NCBI GenBank assembly: GCA_017525915.1
Contig: JAFXSC010000011.1
Location: 31,081 to 95,080, forward strand
Length of the DNA stretch: 64,000 nt
From: Ruminococcus sp.
GTDB taxonomy: Bacteria; Bacillota; Clostridia; Oscillospirales; Ruminococcaceae
Direction of reading: 5' to 3'
Shown: positions 24,459 through 34,365 of the stretch, one piece after another
Numbering within the stretch: position 1 is the stretch's first letter
Layout of the letters: each line of letters starts with the position of its first letter
Position numbers and translations under genes: made by a program
The notes under the pieces: model-generated
Seen by the model: only the letters and a program-made list of their open reading frames with translations
Database searches by the model: none
Told to the model about the DNA's origin: nothing

Positions 24459-24832
24459 ATGAAGGATTGTCTGATAGTCGCTGCCGGCGGTGCGATAGGT
24501 GCTGTTTGCAGATTCCTGATAGGAAAGCTTCCGATAGGCAGCAGTGACGATTCCCGATAAAGACTTATATTGTCAATATACTTGGTTGTTTTCTGATCGG
24601 ACTTGTTTCTGCACTTGCATTGAAACAGTTTTCGGATTCACCGAGGCTTGTTCTTTTCCTTAAAATCGGAATCTGCGGCGGCTTTACCACTTTCTCATCC
24701 TTTGCTCTTGAAACAGGCGGACTGTTGGAAAAGGGCTCATATATTACAGCTGCCTCGTATGTCATATTGAGTGTTACGGCAGGTGTTGCAGCAATGTTTG
24801 CGGCACAGTTACTTGCCGATAAATTATTCTGA
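24459..24832 (+). pseudogene. crcB: Fluoride exporter CrcB/FEX, frameshifted
   Basis: ATG 24459 starts MKDCLIVAAGGAIGAVCRFLIG, the CrcB N-terminus, but the frame ends at TAA 24560 in GATTCCCGATAA. Adding one T (GATTTCCCG) restores FPIKTYIVNILGCFLIGLVSAL and the rest, including GICGGFTTFSSFALE, to 24832. So one base of a short T run is missing. Function is membrane export of fluoride. No fluoride riboswitch was found between promoter and start. Either a recent inactivation or a base-calling error. Confidence 0.8.
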
Positions 24833-24857
24833 TCAATTGAGAAGCGGTGTTGGAATT

Positions 24858-25058
24858 ATGAGAATACTGAATATACACGGATTCATGGGCGAAGCCGACA
24901 ACAAGAATTACAAGGCACTGTGTGGAATTATATCTCCTGAGGGTATTATTTTTCCGCAGATAAATTACAAGGGAACTGCACCCTCTGAGCTTCTTGAACT
25001 GCTTTCTGCTATCTTCGTCATTGTATATATATGTGATTTGGGACAATGGAAAACCTGA
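24858..25058 (+). pseudogene. Fragment of an alpha/beta-hydrolase-like gene
   Basis: MRILNIHGFMGEADNKNYKAL is the beginning of a small serine hydrolase/esterase (HGF oxyanion segment), and IFPQINYKGTAPSELLELLS fits the following part. The frame ends after 66 codons, before any GxSxG nucleophile elbow. IFVIVYICDLGQW at the end may be the eroded elbow region. It looks like a truncated remnant. Confidence 0.5.
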
Positions 25059-25415
25059 AAAAACATAAACAGGATATTCATATAGTTATATTCTATGAAT
25101 TTGATTATGAATAGTGTAAAGTTGGATTATTGTACTTGTTCTTACCTTATCATCAAGAGAGCGGCAGGCCGACTGCGATATAAGTATGCACTCTACTGCT
25201 GGAGGGATTTCTTTTCTCTCCAGCATTTTTCTCAGAGTTCTGACAATCAAGTATTCATACAGCAACAGGCAGTCTCGTGCCGCCTGTTTGCATATTGATA
25301 CTTTTAGCTGTTTAGTTGACGCACGCAGTTGCATTCGTAAGGAATATGTGTTAGAATAGGTATATACATCATACTTGAATAGGAAGCTCCTATTGCAATG
25401 TAAGGAAGTGATAGC
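25059..25415 (+). other. Intergenic region with terminator and promoter
   Basis: Contains the hairpin TGCTGGAG / CTCCAGCA (25197-25225) with a TTTTT tail. The promoter for the subtilase follows: TTGCAT (25329-25334), 17 bp, TAGAAT (25352-25357). No gene was seen. Confidence 0.7.
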
Positions 25416-28400
25416 TTGAAAAAATCATTATTGAAAAGACTGTTCTCTGCGGCAACAGCTGCTGCACTTGTAATACCCGTGTGTGCGGAAGCTTTTCCGG
25501 CATTTGTTGAATTGAATGTACCGGCAGCTGCAAGCTATGCAGACAGCAGTATTATTGATGTTATGGTAAGACTGAAGGGCGATCCCGTACTTGCCGCTCC
25601 TGAGGCACAAGGTCAGGGAACAGGATTTATTGATACAGAGCTTGCACATTCAGCCGAAGCTGATCTCCGTGAAACTCAAGACGCAGCAGAGGAGCATATA
25701 CGCCGGCTGTACCCTGAGCTTGAGATACAGCGCCGCTTTACACTGACCGCAAACGGATTCATATGCGCTCTTCCGGATTCACTCATCAGCATAATAAGAA
25801 GCGACCCGCTCGTTGAAAGCATAACAGAGGTACACCGCGATATAGTTCCTGTACCGCAGCTTACGGCTGCTAAGGAAGCCTGCGGTATCACGGAATTCTG
25901 CAATAACACCGGCTGTACCGGTGAGGGCGAAGTCATTGCGATACTTGATACAGAATTTGATGTAACTAATGATATGTTCGCAGCGATCACCGACAAAAGC
26001 GTAAAGATAAACAAGGATACTGTCGTCGGAATAAACAGCAATAGCGGCTTTTCATCTGATGTGGATACCGACGAAGTCTATATCAGCAGCAAGATACCAT
26101 TTGCATACGATTACAGCGACAATACACCTTATACCCTGTCCTCACGCAGCAACTACCACGGCACACACGTCAGCGGAATTGCAGCCGGTGACCGTGTTAT
26201 AAACGCAGAGGGAAATGAAATATCCGGTATCGCTCCGGACGCGCAGCTCCTGATGATGAAAGTGTACGGAAACAGGTATGACAATGATGAAGGAGTTTTT
26301 GAGGTCTCGGATGCAGCTATTGCAGCCGCGATCGAAGATGCTGTGAAACTGAAAGCTGACGTAATAAATATGAGCTTCGGACGTGTATATGAGAACTACG
26401 ACAGCCTTGTCTACGCTGATTCAATAGCCGCTGCCGAAAACGCAGGTATAATTATCTGTGCCTCTGCCGGAAACAATGCAAACGATCACTCAGGCTTGGG
26501 TACACGGATAACAGTTGATAACGTGGATACCGGCAGCATCAACGAGCCTTCAGTATTTCCGCAGGTATTATCGGTGGCGTCCGCAAGTATTACATCATCT
26601 TCCCCGGACACTGCCGGCGGAAGCATTCAGATAAGCTCATTCAGCTCATACGGTGTAGGAACATCTCTTGACATCAAGCCTGAGATCATGGGTATCGGCG
26701 GAAATATCGAGTCGGCTGCTTACGGTAACACCTTCGAGAAAAGATCCGGAACTTCAATGGCTTCCGCATACATAGCAGGCTGTGCGGCTGTCTATGACCA
26801 GTATGTGAAAAAGCAGGAGCCTGCTCTGGCTGGCAGTAGCCCTCAGTATATAAAGAACATACTTATGAATTCAGCTGTTCCCGTCTCGGAAAACGGTATA
26901 TATCTGAGCCCGAGACGTCAGGGAGCAGGACTTGCCGCACTTGACATGGCAGTCAATGATAAAGTCGTTATGACCGGCGCTTCGGGGAAAGCTGATATTG
27001 AGCTGCGTGACGGACTTGGTGAGGAGTTCAGTTTTGAGCTGAATATCACCAATATCAGCTCAGAAGATGTCACTTTCCCTGCCGCTTCTGTTGCACTGTC
27101 AACTGACGGATACGAATATGATGAAAAGACGGAAAAAACTTTCATTTCCGGACAGACTGCACTTGCCTCGGAAAATGACCTTGGCAGTGATATCAGCGTC
27201 CCGGCAGGGACTGCCGTTACCAGAACTGTTAATGTCAAGCTTGACACCGCGCAGCTTGAAACGCTCGCATCAGTGTTCACGCGCGGTTTCTTCGTTGAGG
27301 GTTATGTTACACTTTCCGGTGCTGAAAACTGCTGTGACATATCCATTCCTCTGCTCGGCTTCTGCGGAGACTGGTGTATGGTGCCGACCATTGACACGGA
27401 CAGGTACCCTGTCATACCTAAAGTGACCGTTGGCGACAGTGAGATGCGCTCTGATATCAGCTTTGCGAAGGCAGCTGCGATGATGGAGAGGATCGTTGCC
27501 GGTGATGATAATCTGATCTCACTTTCCCCCGAAAAAACGGAAACATTTCCCGATAAACCTGATCTTTCATCAGAACAGCAGCAGGGATTCAACAGCCTGG
27601 CTGACGGTAAGATATACCTTTCTCCGAACAATGACCGGTTCGGTGACTTTGCCGGCTGCTATTACGTCCCCTCACGCGAAGCAACATTTACGGGCATTGA
27701 CCTTTACGACAGTCAGGGCGGGCTTATGTACAGCTCTGGCAAGGGAAGACGCAACAGCTTCGATACTCAGCTTGCACTTCTGCCTGATAGGGCATATTCG
27801 CTTCCTGACGGCTCTTACAAGGGCAGGATAGATTCATACATCAACTATGGGAGCGGCGCCGATAAAAAGCAGAGCTGTCCCGTTGACGTTGTTATCGACA
27901 CAACAGCGCCAAGGGTCACATACGAAACTGTCAATGAAAATGGAAAGAAACTCCTGAAGCTGACTGCTGCTGACAATGCCATTGACGGTATATATATCTT
28001 TGGCATGAAGTCAGGGAATACTGAAAAAAGCAGTCTGGCGTGCTTCAATGCGCTTGTTCTGGCAGAAAAAATGCTCTCATATGATAATCTTCCAAAAACT
28101 AAAAAGAGCATAATGTCAAACTATTATATCGAGCCGTCAGATAATGGATTGTCCGATTTCCAGAAAGCACTAACAGGCAATGTCAAGCCCCGGGATTACT
28201 ACAACTTCTGCGATATTATCCCTGTCGAGCCTGACGAAAACGGTACTATTTCGCTGACATACGATGTCACCGAACTTGGAGAATACAGCGTAACAGTCAC
28301 AGACCGCGCGTACAATGAAACGGTCATACACTCAGAAGCTCCTGTGCTCACTGAATTCAAACAGGGCGTGTGGAGATGCACCAGTGATGATGACACCTGC

Positions 28401-29471
28401 TACTATGAATTCGGCGAGGACGGTGAAATGGCGGTTATGTTTCCGGAAAGCAGAGAATTATACCGCAGCAAATACTCTATAAACGGCGATGAGGTCACAA
28501 TTGAACAGACAGATTTTCTTATCCATTCTGTTGGAAAAATAAAATGGAGCAGTCCGGACAGAGCAATTATCTGCTGGGATTACGACAACATTTTCAGGGA
28601 GATGCGCTTCATTCAGAAATGTTCAATCCTCGATTTCCCGTTCTATACCAATGAGGAACTGTGTGAGCTTGCTAAGAGGTATTATTTATACAAGTATAAT
28701 AAAACACCTGCCGATGCGTATATGACCGCATACAGTAACAATTTGCAAGTATATGTGCGTGACGAGACCGGAGCGGTACTCGATACATATACTGTTGACC
28801 GCGAAACAGGCGTAGGCACCGACAGAAGCGGTAAATCTGTTGATCTTAAAGAAGGCTTCTATTTTGTAACTGATGCCGTCTGGAGCGGCGTGTCTCTCAT
28901 GCCTGATCTGAATATGCGGCGATATTTCAAATTCACCGAGATAGACGAGCACGGCTACGGTAAGGGCGTTTATGCCTATGCGTCTGACGGTATTGAGCAC
29001 GAATTCGAGTGTTTCATCGGAGGAAGTAAAATAATCGTATTCTCATTCGATCCCTATGAAGAGGAGGGCAAGTCTTACACCACTGCCGAGCTCAGACCCG
29101 TGTCACCGTACACTGTCTTTCTTGATTGGGTCAACGGTTACAGTGAAGAGCTGACCTTACACCCGTATTATACAGAGATAAGTGAGATGATGGAAGCTTA
29201 CAATGAAAACCTCAGGCTTGGAGATGTAAACTCAGACGGTATAATCAATGCTATCGATGCATCAAAAATACTCGCCCGTGCTGCTGAGCTTTCATCAGAT
29301 GATGCTGAGGCAAGTGACAGCGACTTCCTGACCTGTGATATAAACGGCGACGGACGCATAACAGCCGTTGACGCATCACTGCTTCTTGTATACTGCGCTG
29401 ATCTCGCGGATGATCCTGAACTGACACTAAAAGATTTCCTCGAAAGAAAGGTAACTATTCAATCCCGCTGA
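25416..29471 (+). CDS. Secreted subtilisin-like serine protease with C-terminal dockerin
   Basis: 1351 residues starting at a TTG (AAGGAAG seven bases upstream). A signal peptide covers about 1-27. An inhibitor-like propeptide follows, then the S8 catalytic domain with Asp178 (AILDTEFD), His251 (NYHGTHVSGI) and Ser447 (RSGTSMASAY), a full triad. Beyond about 530 lie beta-rich accessory domains as in C5a-peptidase/lactocepin types. Residues about 1268-1335 are a dockerin with two Ca-binding loops (DVNSDGIINAIDA, DINGDGRITAVDA), which should attach the enzyme to a cohesin-bearing scaffold. Dockerin proteases may trim the cellulosome or act on host or feed proteins. Confidence 0.93.
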   Translation: MKKSLLKRLFSAATAAALVIPVCAEAFPAFVELNVPAAASYADSSIIDVMVRLKGDPVLAAPEAQGQGTGFIDTELAHSAEADLRETQDAAEEHIRRLYPELEIQRRFTLTANGFICALPDSLISIIRSDPLVESITEVHRDIVPVPQLTAAKEACGITEFCNNTGCTGEGEVIAILDTEFDVTNDMFAAITDKSVKINKDTVVGINSNSGFSSDVDTDEVYISSKIPFAYDYSDNTPYTLSSRSNYHGTHVSGIAAGDRVINAEGNEISGIAPDAQLLMMKVYGNRYDNDEGVFEVSDAAIAAAIEDAVKLKADVINMSFGRVYENYDSLVYADSIAAAENAGIIICASAGNNANDHSGLGTRITVDNVDTGSINEPSVFPQVLSVASASITSSSPDTAGGSIQISSFSSYGVGTSLDIKPEIMGIGGNIESAAYGNTFEKRSGTSMASAYIAGCAAVYDQYVKKQEPALAGSSPQYIKNILMNSAVPVSENGIYLSPRRQGAGLAALDMAVNDKVVMTGASGKADIELRDGLGEEFSFELNITNISSEDVTFPAASVALSTDGYEYDEKTEKTFISGQTALASENDLGSDISVPAGTAVTRTVNVKLDTAQLETLASVFTRGFFVEGYVTLSGAENCCDISIPLLGFCGDWCMVPTIDTDRYPVIPKVTVGDSEMRSDISFAKAAAMMERIVAGDDNLISLSPEKTETFPDKPDLSSEQQQGFNSLADGKIYLSPNNDRFGDFAGCYYVPSREATFTGIDLYDSQGGLMYSSGKGRRNSFDTQLALLPDRAYSLPDGSYKGRIDSYINYGSGADKKQSCPVDVVIDTTAPRVTYETVNENGKKLLKLTAADNAIDGIYIFGMKSGNTEKSSLACFNALVLAEKMLSYDNLPKTKKSIMSNYYIEPSDNGLSDFQKALTGNVKPRDYYNFCDIIPVEPDENGTISLTYDVTELGEYSVTVTDRAYNETVIHSEAPVLTEFKQGVWRCTSDDDTCYYEFGEDGEMAVMFPESRELYRSKYSINGDEVTIEQTDFLIHSVGKIKWSSPDRAIICWDYDNIFREMRFIQKCSILDFPFYTNEELCELAKRYYLYKYNKTPADAYMTAYSNNLQVYVRDETGAVLDTYTVDRETGVGTDRSGKSVDLKEGFYFVTDAVWSGVSLMPDLNMRRYFKFTEIDEHGYGKGVYAYASDGIEHEFECFIGGSKIIVFSFDPYEEEGKSYTTAELRPVSPYTVFLDWVNGYSEELTLHPYYTEISEMMEAYNENLRLGDVNSDGIINAIDASKILARAAELSSDDAEASDSDFLTCDINGDGRITAVDASLLLVYCADLADDPELTLKDFLERKVTIQSR

Positions 29472-29545
29472 TAATTCCGCAGAGTTGATAGTGAGTAGAT
29501 CCCGGATTCTGTGTAAACGACAAATATTGCAATAGAAAAGCGTAT

Positions 29546-29579
29546 GATGAGACCGATTGTGAAAGCAGTCGGTCTCATC
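29546..29579 (+). terminator. Inverted repeat after the subtilase gene
   Basis: GATGAGACCGA / TCGGTCTCATC, 11-bp perfect stem, 12-base loop. There is no clear T-tract, so termination is likely but not proven. Confidence 0.5.
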
Positions 29580-29667
29580 TGCGTATTAGCACATGATTAT
29601 TTGATTGCCATGCCTGCCTTCGCGTGACGTTCAGCATCAGCCGGTTTATGCAAACTGACCGATAATA

Positions 29668-29696
29668 TTGACAATCTTTGCTATATAGTATATAAT
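29668..29696 (+). promoter_or_regulatory. Promoter of the GH43 gene
   Basis: TTGACA (29668-29673), 17 bp, TATAAT (29691-29696); ribosome site GGGAGG follows. Confidence 0.85.
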
Positions 29697-29727
29697 ATCT
29701 GTAACGAATTCAAAAAGGGAGGTCTGT

Positions 29728-32640
29728 ATGAAACTATTAAGGAAGATAATGCCGTCAGTGCTTGCGTTCATTACAGGTGTAAGTGCTGTACCCTTTACGG
29801 CAGATGCGGTCGACTATGATAAAGTGCAGTCCGCTGACCTTGAACAGTATGCCGACAGTTACGGAGAAGTGATAAGCGGTTTGGACTATAACATTATGGT
29901 CAGGCTGAGCGGCAAGTATATCACTGCTGGTACGGACGGCAATGTCATTCAGTGGGAGGACAATGGCTCTGACGCACAGCTCTGGCATATCACGTCAAAC
30001 GGTGACGGCACTTGCAGCATCGTTTCTGCCGGTGAAGGCCTTTCGCTCACCGTTGAGAATGAAAATGCTGAAAACGGCAATAACATTTACCTCTCTGAGT
30101 ACACCGGAAGTCCGGCGCAGAGATTCATACTTCACAGGACTGACGATGCTTACTGGATAACTGCTGATTGTTCGGGGCATACAGCACTCGATGTCTATGA
30201 TATAAGCTATGACAACGGCGCAAATATAGACCAGTGGGATTACTGGGGCGGTGAGGGACAGAAGTTCTATATCCGTCCGGCAGGCGGCGCATACAAGCTC
30301 ATTCGCGGTGATATCAACTGCGACGGCAGAGTAAACGTATTCGACAAGATACTCGTTGCACGGTGCATGGGGAAAGCTGCCGATGATCCGAAAACTATCC
30401 GCGCTGATATCGACGGAAACGGCTTCTGTGACGCGAATGACCTTGCCCTGATAAATGACTTTCTTCTCGGCAGAGATCCGGATATCGAGCCTTATGCGGA
30501 GCTGTCCGCAGACAAACCCGATGTAGCTTACCTTTTCGCTTATTTTCTTGGAAATGCTCCTGCTGAAGAACAGCTATCCTATGCGGTCAGCCTTGACGGC
30601 AAGAATTTCCGCGCACTGAACGGCGGAAGGACAGTATGGAAGTCCGGACAGGGTACTGAGTGCATACGCGATCCGTACATCTTCAAAGGTGAGGACGGGC
30701 TCTATCATCTTCTTGCGACGGATATGAAGTCCTCGCTCGGCTGGAACAGCAACCGCAACCTCATAACCGCAAATTCCACGGACCTTGTTCACTGGTTTGA
30801 TGATACCATAATCGAGATAGCAAACAAGTACCCGAATATGATGGGCTGTGACCGTGCATGGGCTCCGCAGGCTATCTACGCCCCCGAAAAGCAGTCGTAC
30901 ATGATATATTTTGCAGCGAGAGTACCCGGCACTGACGACAGGACAATAATGTACTATGCTTACAGCAGTGACCTTAAAAAGCTCGACACTGCTCCCACAC
31001 TCCTGTTCGCTCCTCAGAACGGCAATGATGCTATCGACTCCGATATCATCTTCCGGAACGGCACTTACTATATGTACTACAAGAACGAGACCAACAAGCG
31101 CATTTATCTTGCAGAATCGGAGCACGCGAGCGGTCCCTACCGCGAGATAAAGCAGGTCTCAGAGGGAAATATCGGTGTTGAGGGGCCTAACATCTATAAT
31201 GTTATCGGTACAGACGAATGGCTGATGATGTCCGATGCCTACGGAAACGGCTATTATGTTATGCAGTCTACCACTGACCTTGAGAATTTCACTACTGTTG
31301 ACAGGAGCGCTTACAGCTTTGATTTCACTCCACGTCACGGCTATGTTATCCCAATAAATGCCGACCAGTACAATGCTCTTGTGAGCGCGTATCCTTCCTC
31401 CGGCATCAACGCGATAAACACCGGTACCAAACCTGTGACAGTCGGTGTGAAGGCAGGGGATACTCTTGAACTTCCTGGCAGCGTTACGGCAGTTTACAGC
31501 GACGGAAGCAAGGGCGATTTTCCGGTAAGGTGGGAGCCAAGCGATATTTCAGCAGTGAATACTTCAGTTCCCGGAACGTATAAGGTCAGGGGCAGGACTG
31601 CTTCAAGTGCTGAAAGGTACGCTGACCCGTTCATAAAAGAACGTGCCGATCCTTATGTCATAAAAGGTGAGGACGGCTGGTACTATTTCACAGCCTCGTA
31701 TCCGGCTTACGGCAGCGTTGACAAAGGCTACGACCGTATAATCCTCCGCAGAAGCAGGACCGTTGCAGGGCTTGCCGATGCGGAGGAGATCACAATTTGG
31801 AAGGCGCATCCGGATGGGATTATGTCAAAGCATATCTGGGCTCCGGAAATGCACTTCATAGGCGGAAAATGGTACATATACTTTGCGGCAGGCGCCTCCG
31901 GGAATGTCTGGGCGATACGTCCGTATGTCCTTGTGTGCGACGGTGACCCCTATACAGGAAACTGGACCGAGCTCGGACAGATGCAGGCTTCGGCAGGCGA
32001 TACAGAGTCCTTTGCAGGATTCTCGCTGGATATGACTTACTTTGAGAACAACGGCAGGCACTATGTGGTGTGGGCTGAGATAAAGGGCGATTCTTCGCTG
32101 TTTATGGCTGAAATAGATCCCGAAGTTCCGAACCGCCTTGTCAGCAGGCCGATACTCCTGACCAAGCCGGAGTATAAGTGGGAGATGGTCAACAACCGCG
32201 TGAATGAAGGCGCGGCAGTGCTTGTTACTGACAAAAAAGTCTATGTGTTTTTCTCGGCATCAGGTACTGGTTCGGAGTATTGTGTCGGACGTCTTGAGGC
32301 TGACCGGACTGCCGATCTTTTGGATGTATCAAGCTGGAAGAAGCTAAGTGAGCCAGTGCTTGAGACAGCAGACCTTGAAGGCGTGTCTGGTCCGGGACAC
32401 AACAGCTTTGTTGTTGATGAGAACGGCTGTTTGCTCATTGTTTACCATGCGCGTCCGGAATCACATTCCTCAGGAAAATGCGAAACTTACAGCAAAGATC
32501 CGCTCTATGACCCTTGCAGGCATACGCGCATAAAGCAGGTGCTTTTTGCGCCGGACGGCACTCCTGTGATAGATGTTGACCCGAAAAATGAGATACTTCC
32601 GCAGTATCGCGATGTGACCGCGACTGTTTATGTATATTGA
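29728..32640 (+). CDS. Secreted double GH43 glycoside hydrolase with ricin-type CBM and internal dockerin
   Basis: 970 residues. Signal peptide about 1-27. A ricin-B-like CBM13 domain (about 50-190) with QxW-type repeats (DAQLWHI, PAQRFIL, GQKFYIR). A dockerin in the middle (about 193-258; DINCDGRVNVFDK, DIDGNGFCDANDL). First five-bladed propeller module (about 265-560; IRDPYIFKGEDG, RAWAPQAIY). A bacterial Ig-like linker (about 570-628). Second GH43 module (about 633-965; ADPYVIKGEDGWYYFT, IWAPEMHFIGGKWYIYFAA, EGAAVLV). GH43 enzymes cleave arabinose or xylose side chains of plant xylan and arabinan. The second module looks canonical; the first is more divergent. An internal dockerin is uncommon. 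Confidence 0.9.
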   Translation: MKLLRKIMPSVLAFITGVSAVPFTADAVDYDKVQSADLEQYADSYGEVISGLDYNIMVRLSGKYITAGTDGNVIQWEDNGSDAQLWHITSNGDGTCSIVSAGEGLSLTVENENAENGNNIYLSEYTGSPAQRFILHRTDDAYWITADCSGHTALDVYDISYDNGANIDQWDYWGGEGQKFYIRPAGGAYKLIRGDINCDGRVNVFDKILVARCMGKAADDPKTIRADIDGNGFCDANDLALINDFLLGRDPDIEPYAELSADKPDVAYLFAYFLGNAPAEEQLSYAVSLDGKNFRALNGGRTVWKSGQGTECIRDPYIFKGEDGLYHLLATDMKSSLGWNSNRNLITANSTDLVHWFDDTIIEIANKYPNMMGCDRAWAPQAIYAPEKQSYMIYFAARVPGTDDRTIMYYAYSSDLKKLDTAPTLLFAPQNGNDAIDSDIIFRNGTYYMYYKNETNKRIYLAESEHASGPYREIKQVSEGNIGVEGPNIYNVIGTDEWLMMSDAYGNGYYVMQSTTDLENFTTVDRSAYSFDFTPRHGYVIPINADQYNALVSAYPSSGINAINTGTKPVTVGVKAGDTLELPGSVTAVYSDGSKGDFPVRWEPSDISAVNTSVPGTYKVRGRTASSAERYADPFIKERADPYVIKGEDGWYYFTASYPAYGSVDKGYDRIILRRSRTVAGLADAEEITIWKAHPDGIMSKHIWAPEMHFIGGKWYIYFAAGASGNVWAIRPYVLVCDGDPYTGNWTELGQMQASAGDTESFAGFSLDMTYFENNGRHYVVWAEIKGDSSLFMAEIDPEVPNRLVSRPILLTKPEYKWEMVNNRVNEGAAVLVTDKKVYVFFSASGTGSEYCVGRLEADRTADLLDVSSWKKLSEPVLETADLEGVSGPGHNSFVVDENGCLLIVYHARPESHSSGKCETYSKDPLYDPCRHTRIKQVLFAPDGTPVIDVDPKNEILPQYRDVTATVYVY

Positions 32641-32680
32641 AAAATCGCACGGATCCTCCGTAAGTTCTTGAGGAGCTGAT

Positions 32681-33229
32681 ATGGAAAAGAAGCAGAAAAA
32701 GAATAAGCCGATGTTCATTATCGGCGTGATAATGATAGTGCTGGGAGTCGGTATCTTGTCGTTCTACGGCTACCGGAAGATAAGCAGAGAGCTTTATCTT
32801 CGCAGGCTGCTGAGAGATAATATCAACTTTGAGATACCGCGGCTCGGTATAAAGGTCCCTGTACTTGAAGGGACCGATTCAAAGTCACTGCAGGTCTCGG
32901 CAGGCCACTTCAAGGGCACAGGGGCGCTCGGCAGCGGAAATTACTGCATCTGCGGCCATAACAGCACTATTTACGCTGAGATTTTCAATGACCTCGACAG
33001 GATAAAGCTTGGCGATGAGATGTATCTTGTGGACATCGATGAAAAGCGCACCCGTTACACCTATATCGTCACCGAATACAGAACGGTCGAGCCCAGTGAT
33101 ACATGGGTGCTGAACGACTTCGGCGACGATCGGCTCACGGTTATTTCGTGTACCGATGACGGCAAGCTCAGGCAGGTCGTCGTTGGTATGCTCAAAACTG
33201 AAATACAGACAGAAAACGCCTCAGAATAG
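32681..33229 (+). CDS. Sortase-family transpeptidase
   Basis: 182 residues. One N-terminal membrane anchor (about 11-30) precedes the catalytic domain. His93 (CGHNS), Cys157 (VISCTDD) and Arg164 (KLRQVVVG) make the sortase triad. It links LPxTG-type proteins to the cell wall or to each other; in cellulosome producers a sortase fixes the anchoring scaffoldin. The gene follows the GH43 gene by 40 bp. No LPxTG protein was seen in the window. Confidence 0.92.
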   Translation: MEKKQKKNKPMFIIGVIMIVLGVGILSFYGYRKISRELYLRRLLRDNINFEIPRLGIKVPVLEGTDSKSLQVSAGHFKGTGALGSGNYCICGHNSTIYAEIFNDLDRIKLGDEMYLVDIDEKRTRYTYIVTEYRTVEPSDTWVLNDFGDDRLTVISCTDDGKLRQVVVGMLKTEIQTENASE

Positions 33230-33243
33230 CCTTCTGAGGCGTT
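33215..33243 (+). terminator. Hairpin overlapping the end of the sortase gene
   Basis: Perfect 12-bp stem AACGCCTCAGAA / TTCTGAGGCGTT, with the TAG stop codon in the loop. The T-tract is missing. Confidence 0.6.
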
Positions 33244-33276
33244 CGCCAAGTGATGCCGGATTTCATGGAAGCGGCA

Positions 33277-34365
33277 TCACGTTTTTTTATCAGTGACCTT
33301 ACCGGTTTTGGTACCGGTAAGAAAGCACAGCAGTGGTACTCTGAGAGTTATCTCACAGCATATGAAAGTCACAGCATATGCGGCTGCAGCGGGGATAATA
33401 TACAGCGCAGCCGTACTCATTCCGGGGGAATCTGACAAGATGTACTGGAACAATACCAGCCATACAAAATGAAAGCTGAAAAACGGGAACGATATATCAG
33501 ACATATGGTGCGATGTCCTGCCGGTAAAGTCAAGGCGGCTTTTTCCGATGCCCATGAGCGCAGGAAGCATGAACCATTCAGCGGTGAACTTTGCGGCGGT
33601 GTTCAAAGCCGGGTGCCGAGTTTCCGACCAGATGAAAAGCCAGACGTTCAGTATACTCGCATACAGTCCGACAGCAAGCAGGATATGTCTGTATTTTGCA
33701 GTTTTTTCAATGATGCTGTCGTTCGAGAATACGCAGCAGCCGATGAGGAAGATGTAAAGGTATTCCGCAAGACTTTTGCCGCCTGTGGATAATACTTTGT
33801 TCAGCAGCGGAAGCGGCAGTCCGAGCAGCATAACAAGCAGGAACGGCGGCTCTGGAACAGGCTTTGAGAAACGCTTTTTCAGAAACACTGTAATGCCTGC
33901 GGCGGTCACTGATATCACAAACAGGTACAGCAGGAACCAGAACTGCCCGACAGAAAAACCGCCGTCAGCGCCGGTCAGGTCGGTGAATTTAGTGAAAAAT
34001 ACGGAATAATGTGCGGAAAAGCTTGCGCTGCTGCCATAGTTGTATCTGTCCGCGATATACGTCATAACCGGCATGAACAGCAGAGTGCCGGACACCAGCG
34101 GTATCAGCAGACGTTTGGCGCGTTCGGCAGTGTATTGCCCGAAGGTGCGCTTCCGGAGAGCGTATTTCGTGCTTATGCCAGCAAGAAGAAACAGCAGCGG
34201 CATATAGTACGGGCTGAAAAAGACTATAAGGCTGCTTATCGCTTTGCTGCCGTGAAAGTATATATAATTGGGTTCATCCCATACGTTCCATGCCATTGCC
34301 GCATGATACGGGATAAGGAGCAGTACAGCGAGCCACCTTAAGTTATCAATATAATGCTTTCTCAT
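33277..34365 (-). CDS. Membrane acyltransferase (Acyl_transf_3 / OpgC-like)
   Basis: 362 residues, about ten membrane segments. It starts MRKHYIDNLRWLAVLLLIPYHAAM, with the conserved DxLR and H of acyltransferase-3 proteins. RAKRLLIPLVSG and QFWFLLYLF are further family blocks. These enzymes move acyl groups onto surface sugars or glycans across the membrane. ATGA overlap with the small gene upstream. Confidence 0.88.
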   Translation of the reverse strand: MRKHYIDNLRWLAVLLLIPYHAAMAWNVWDEPNYIYFHGSKAISSLIVFFSPYYMPLLFLLAGISTKYALRKRTFGQYTAERAKRLLIPLVSGTLLFMPVMTYIADRYNYGSSASFSAHYSVFFTKFTDLTGADGGFSVGQFWFLLYLFVISVTAAGITVFLKKRFSKPVPEPPFLLVMLLGLPLPLLNKVLSTGGKSLAEYLYIFLIGCCVFSNDSIIEKTAKYRHILLAVGLYASILNVWLFIWSETRHPALNTAAKFTAEWFMLPALMGIGKSRLDFTGRTSHHMSDISFPFFSFHFVWLVLFQYILSDSPGMSTAALYIIPAAAAYAVTFICCEITLRVPLLCFLTGTKTGKVTDKKT

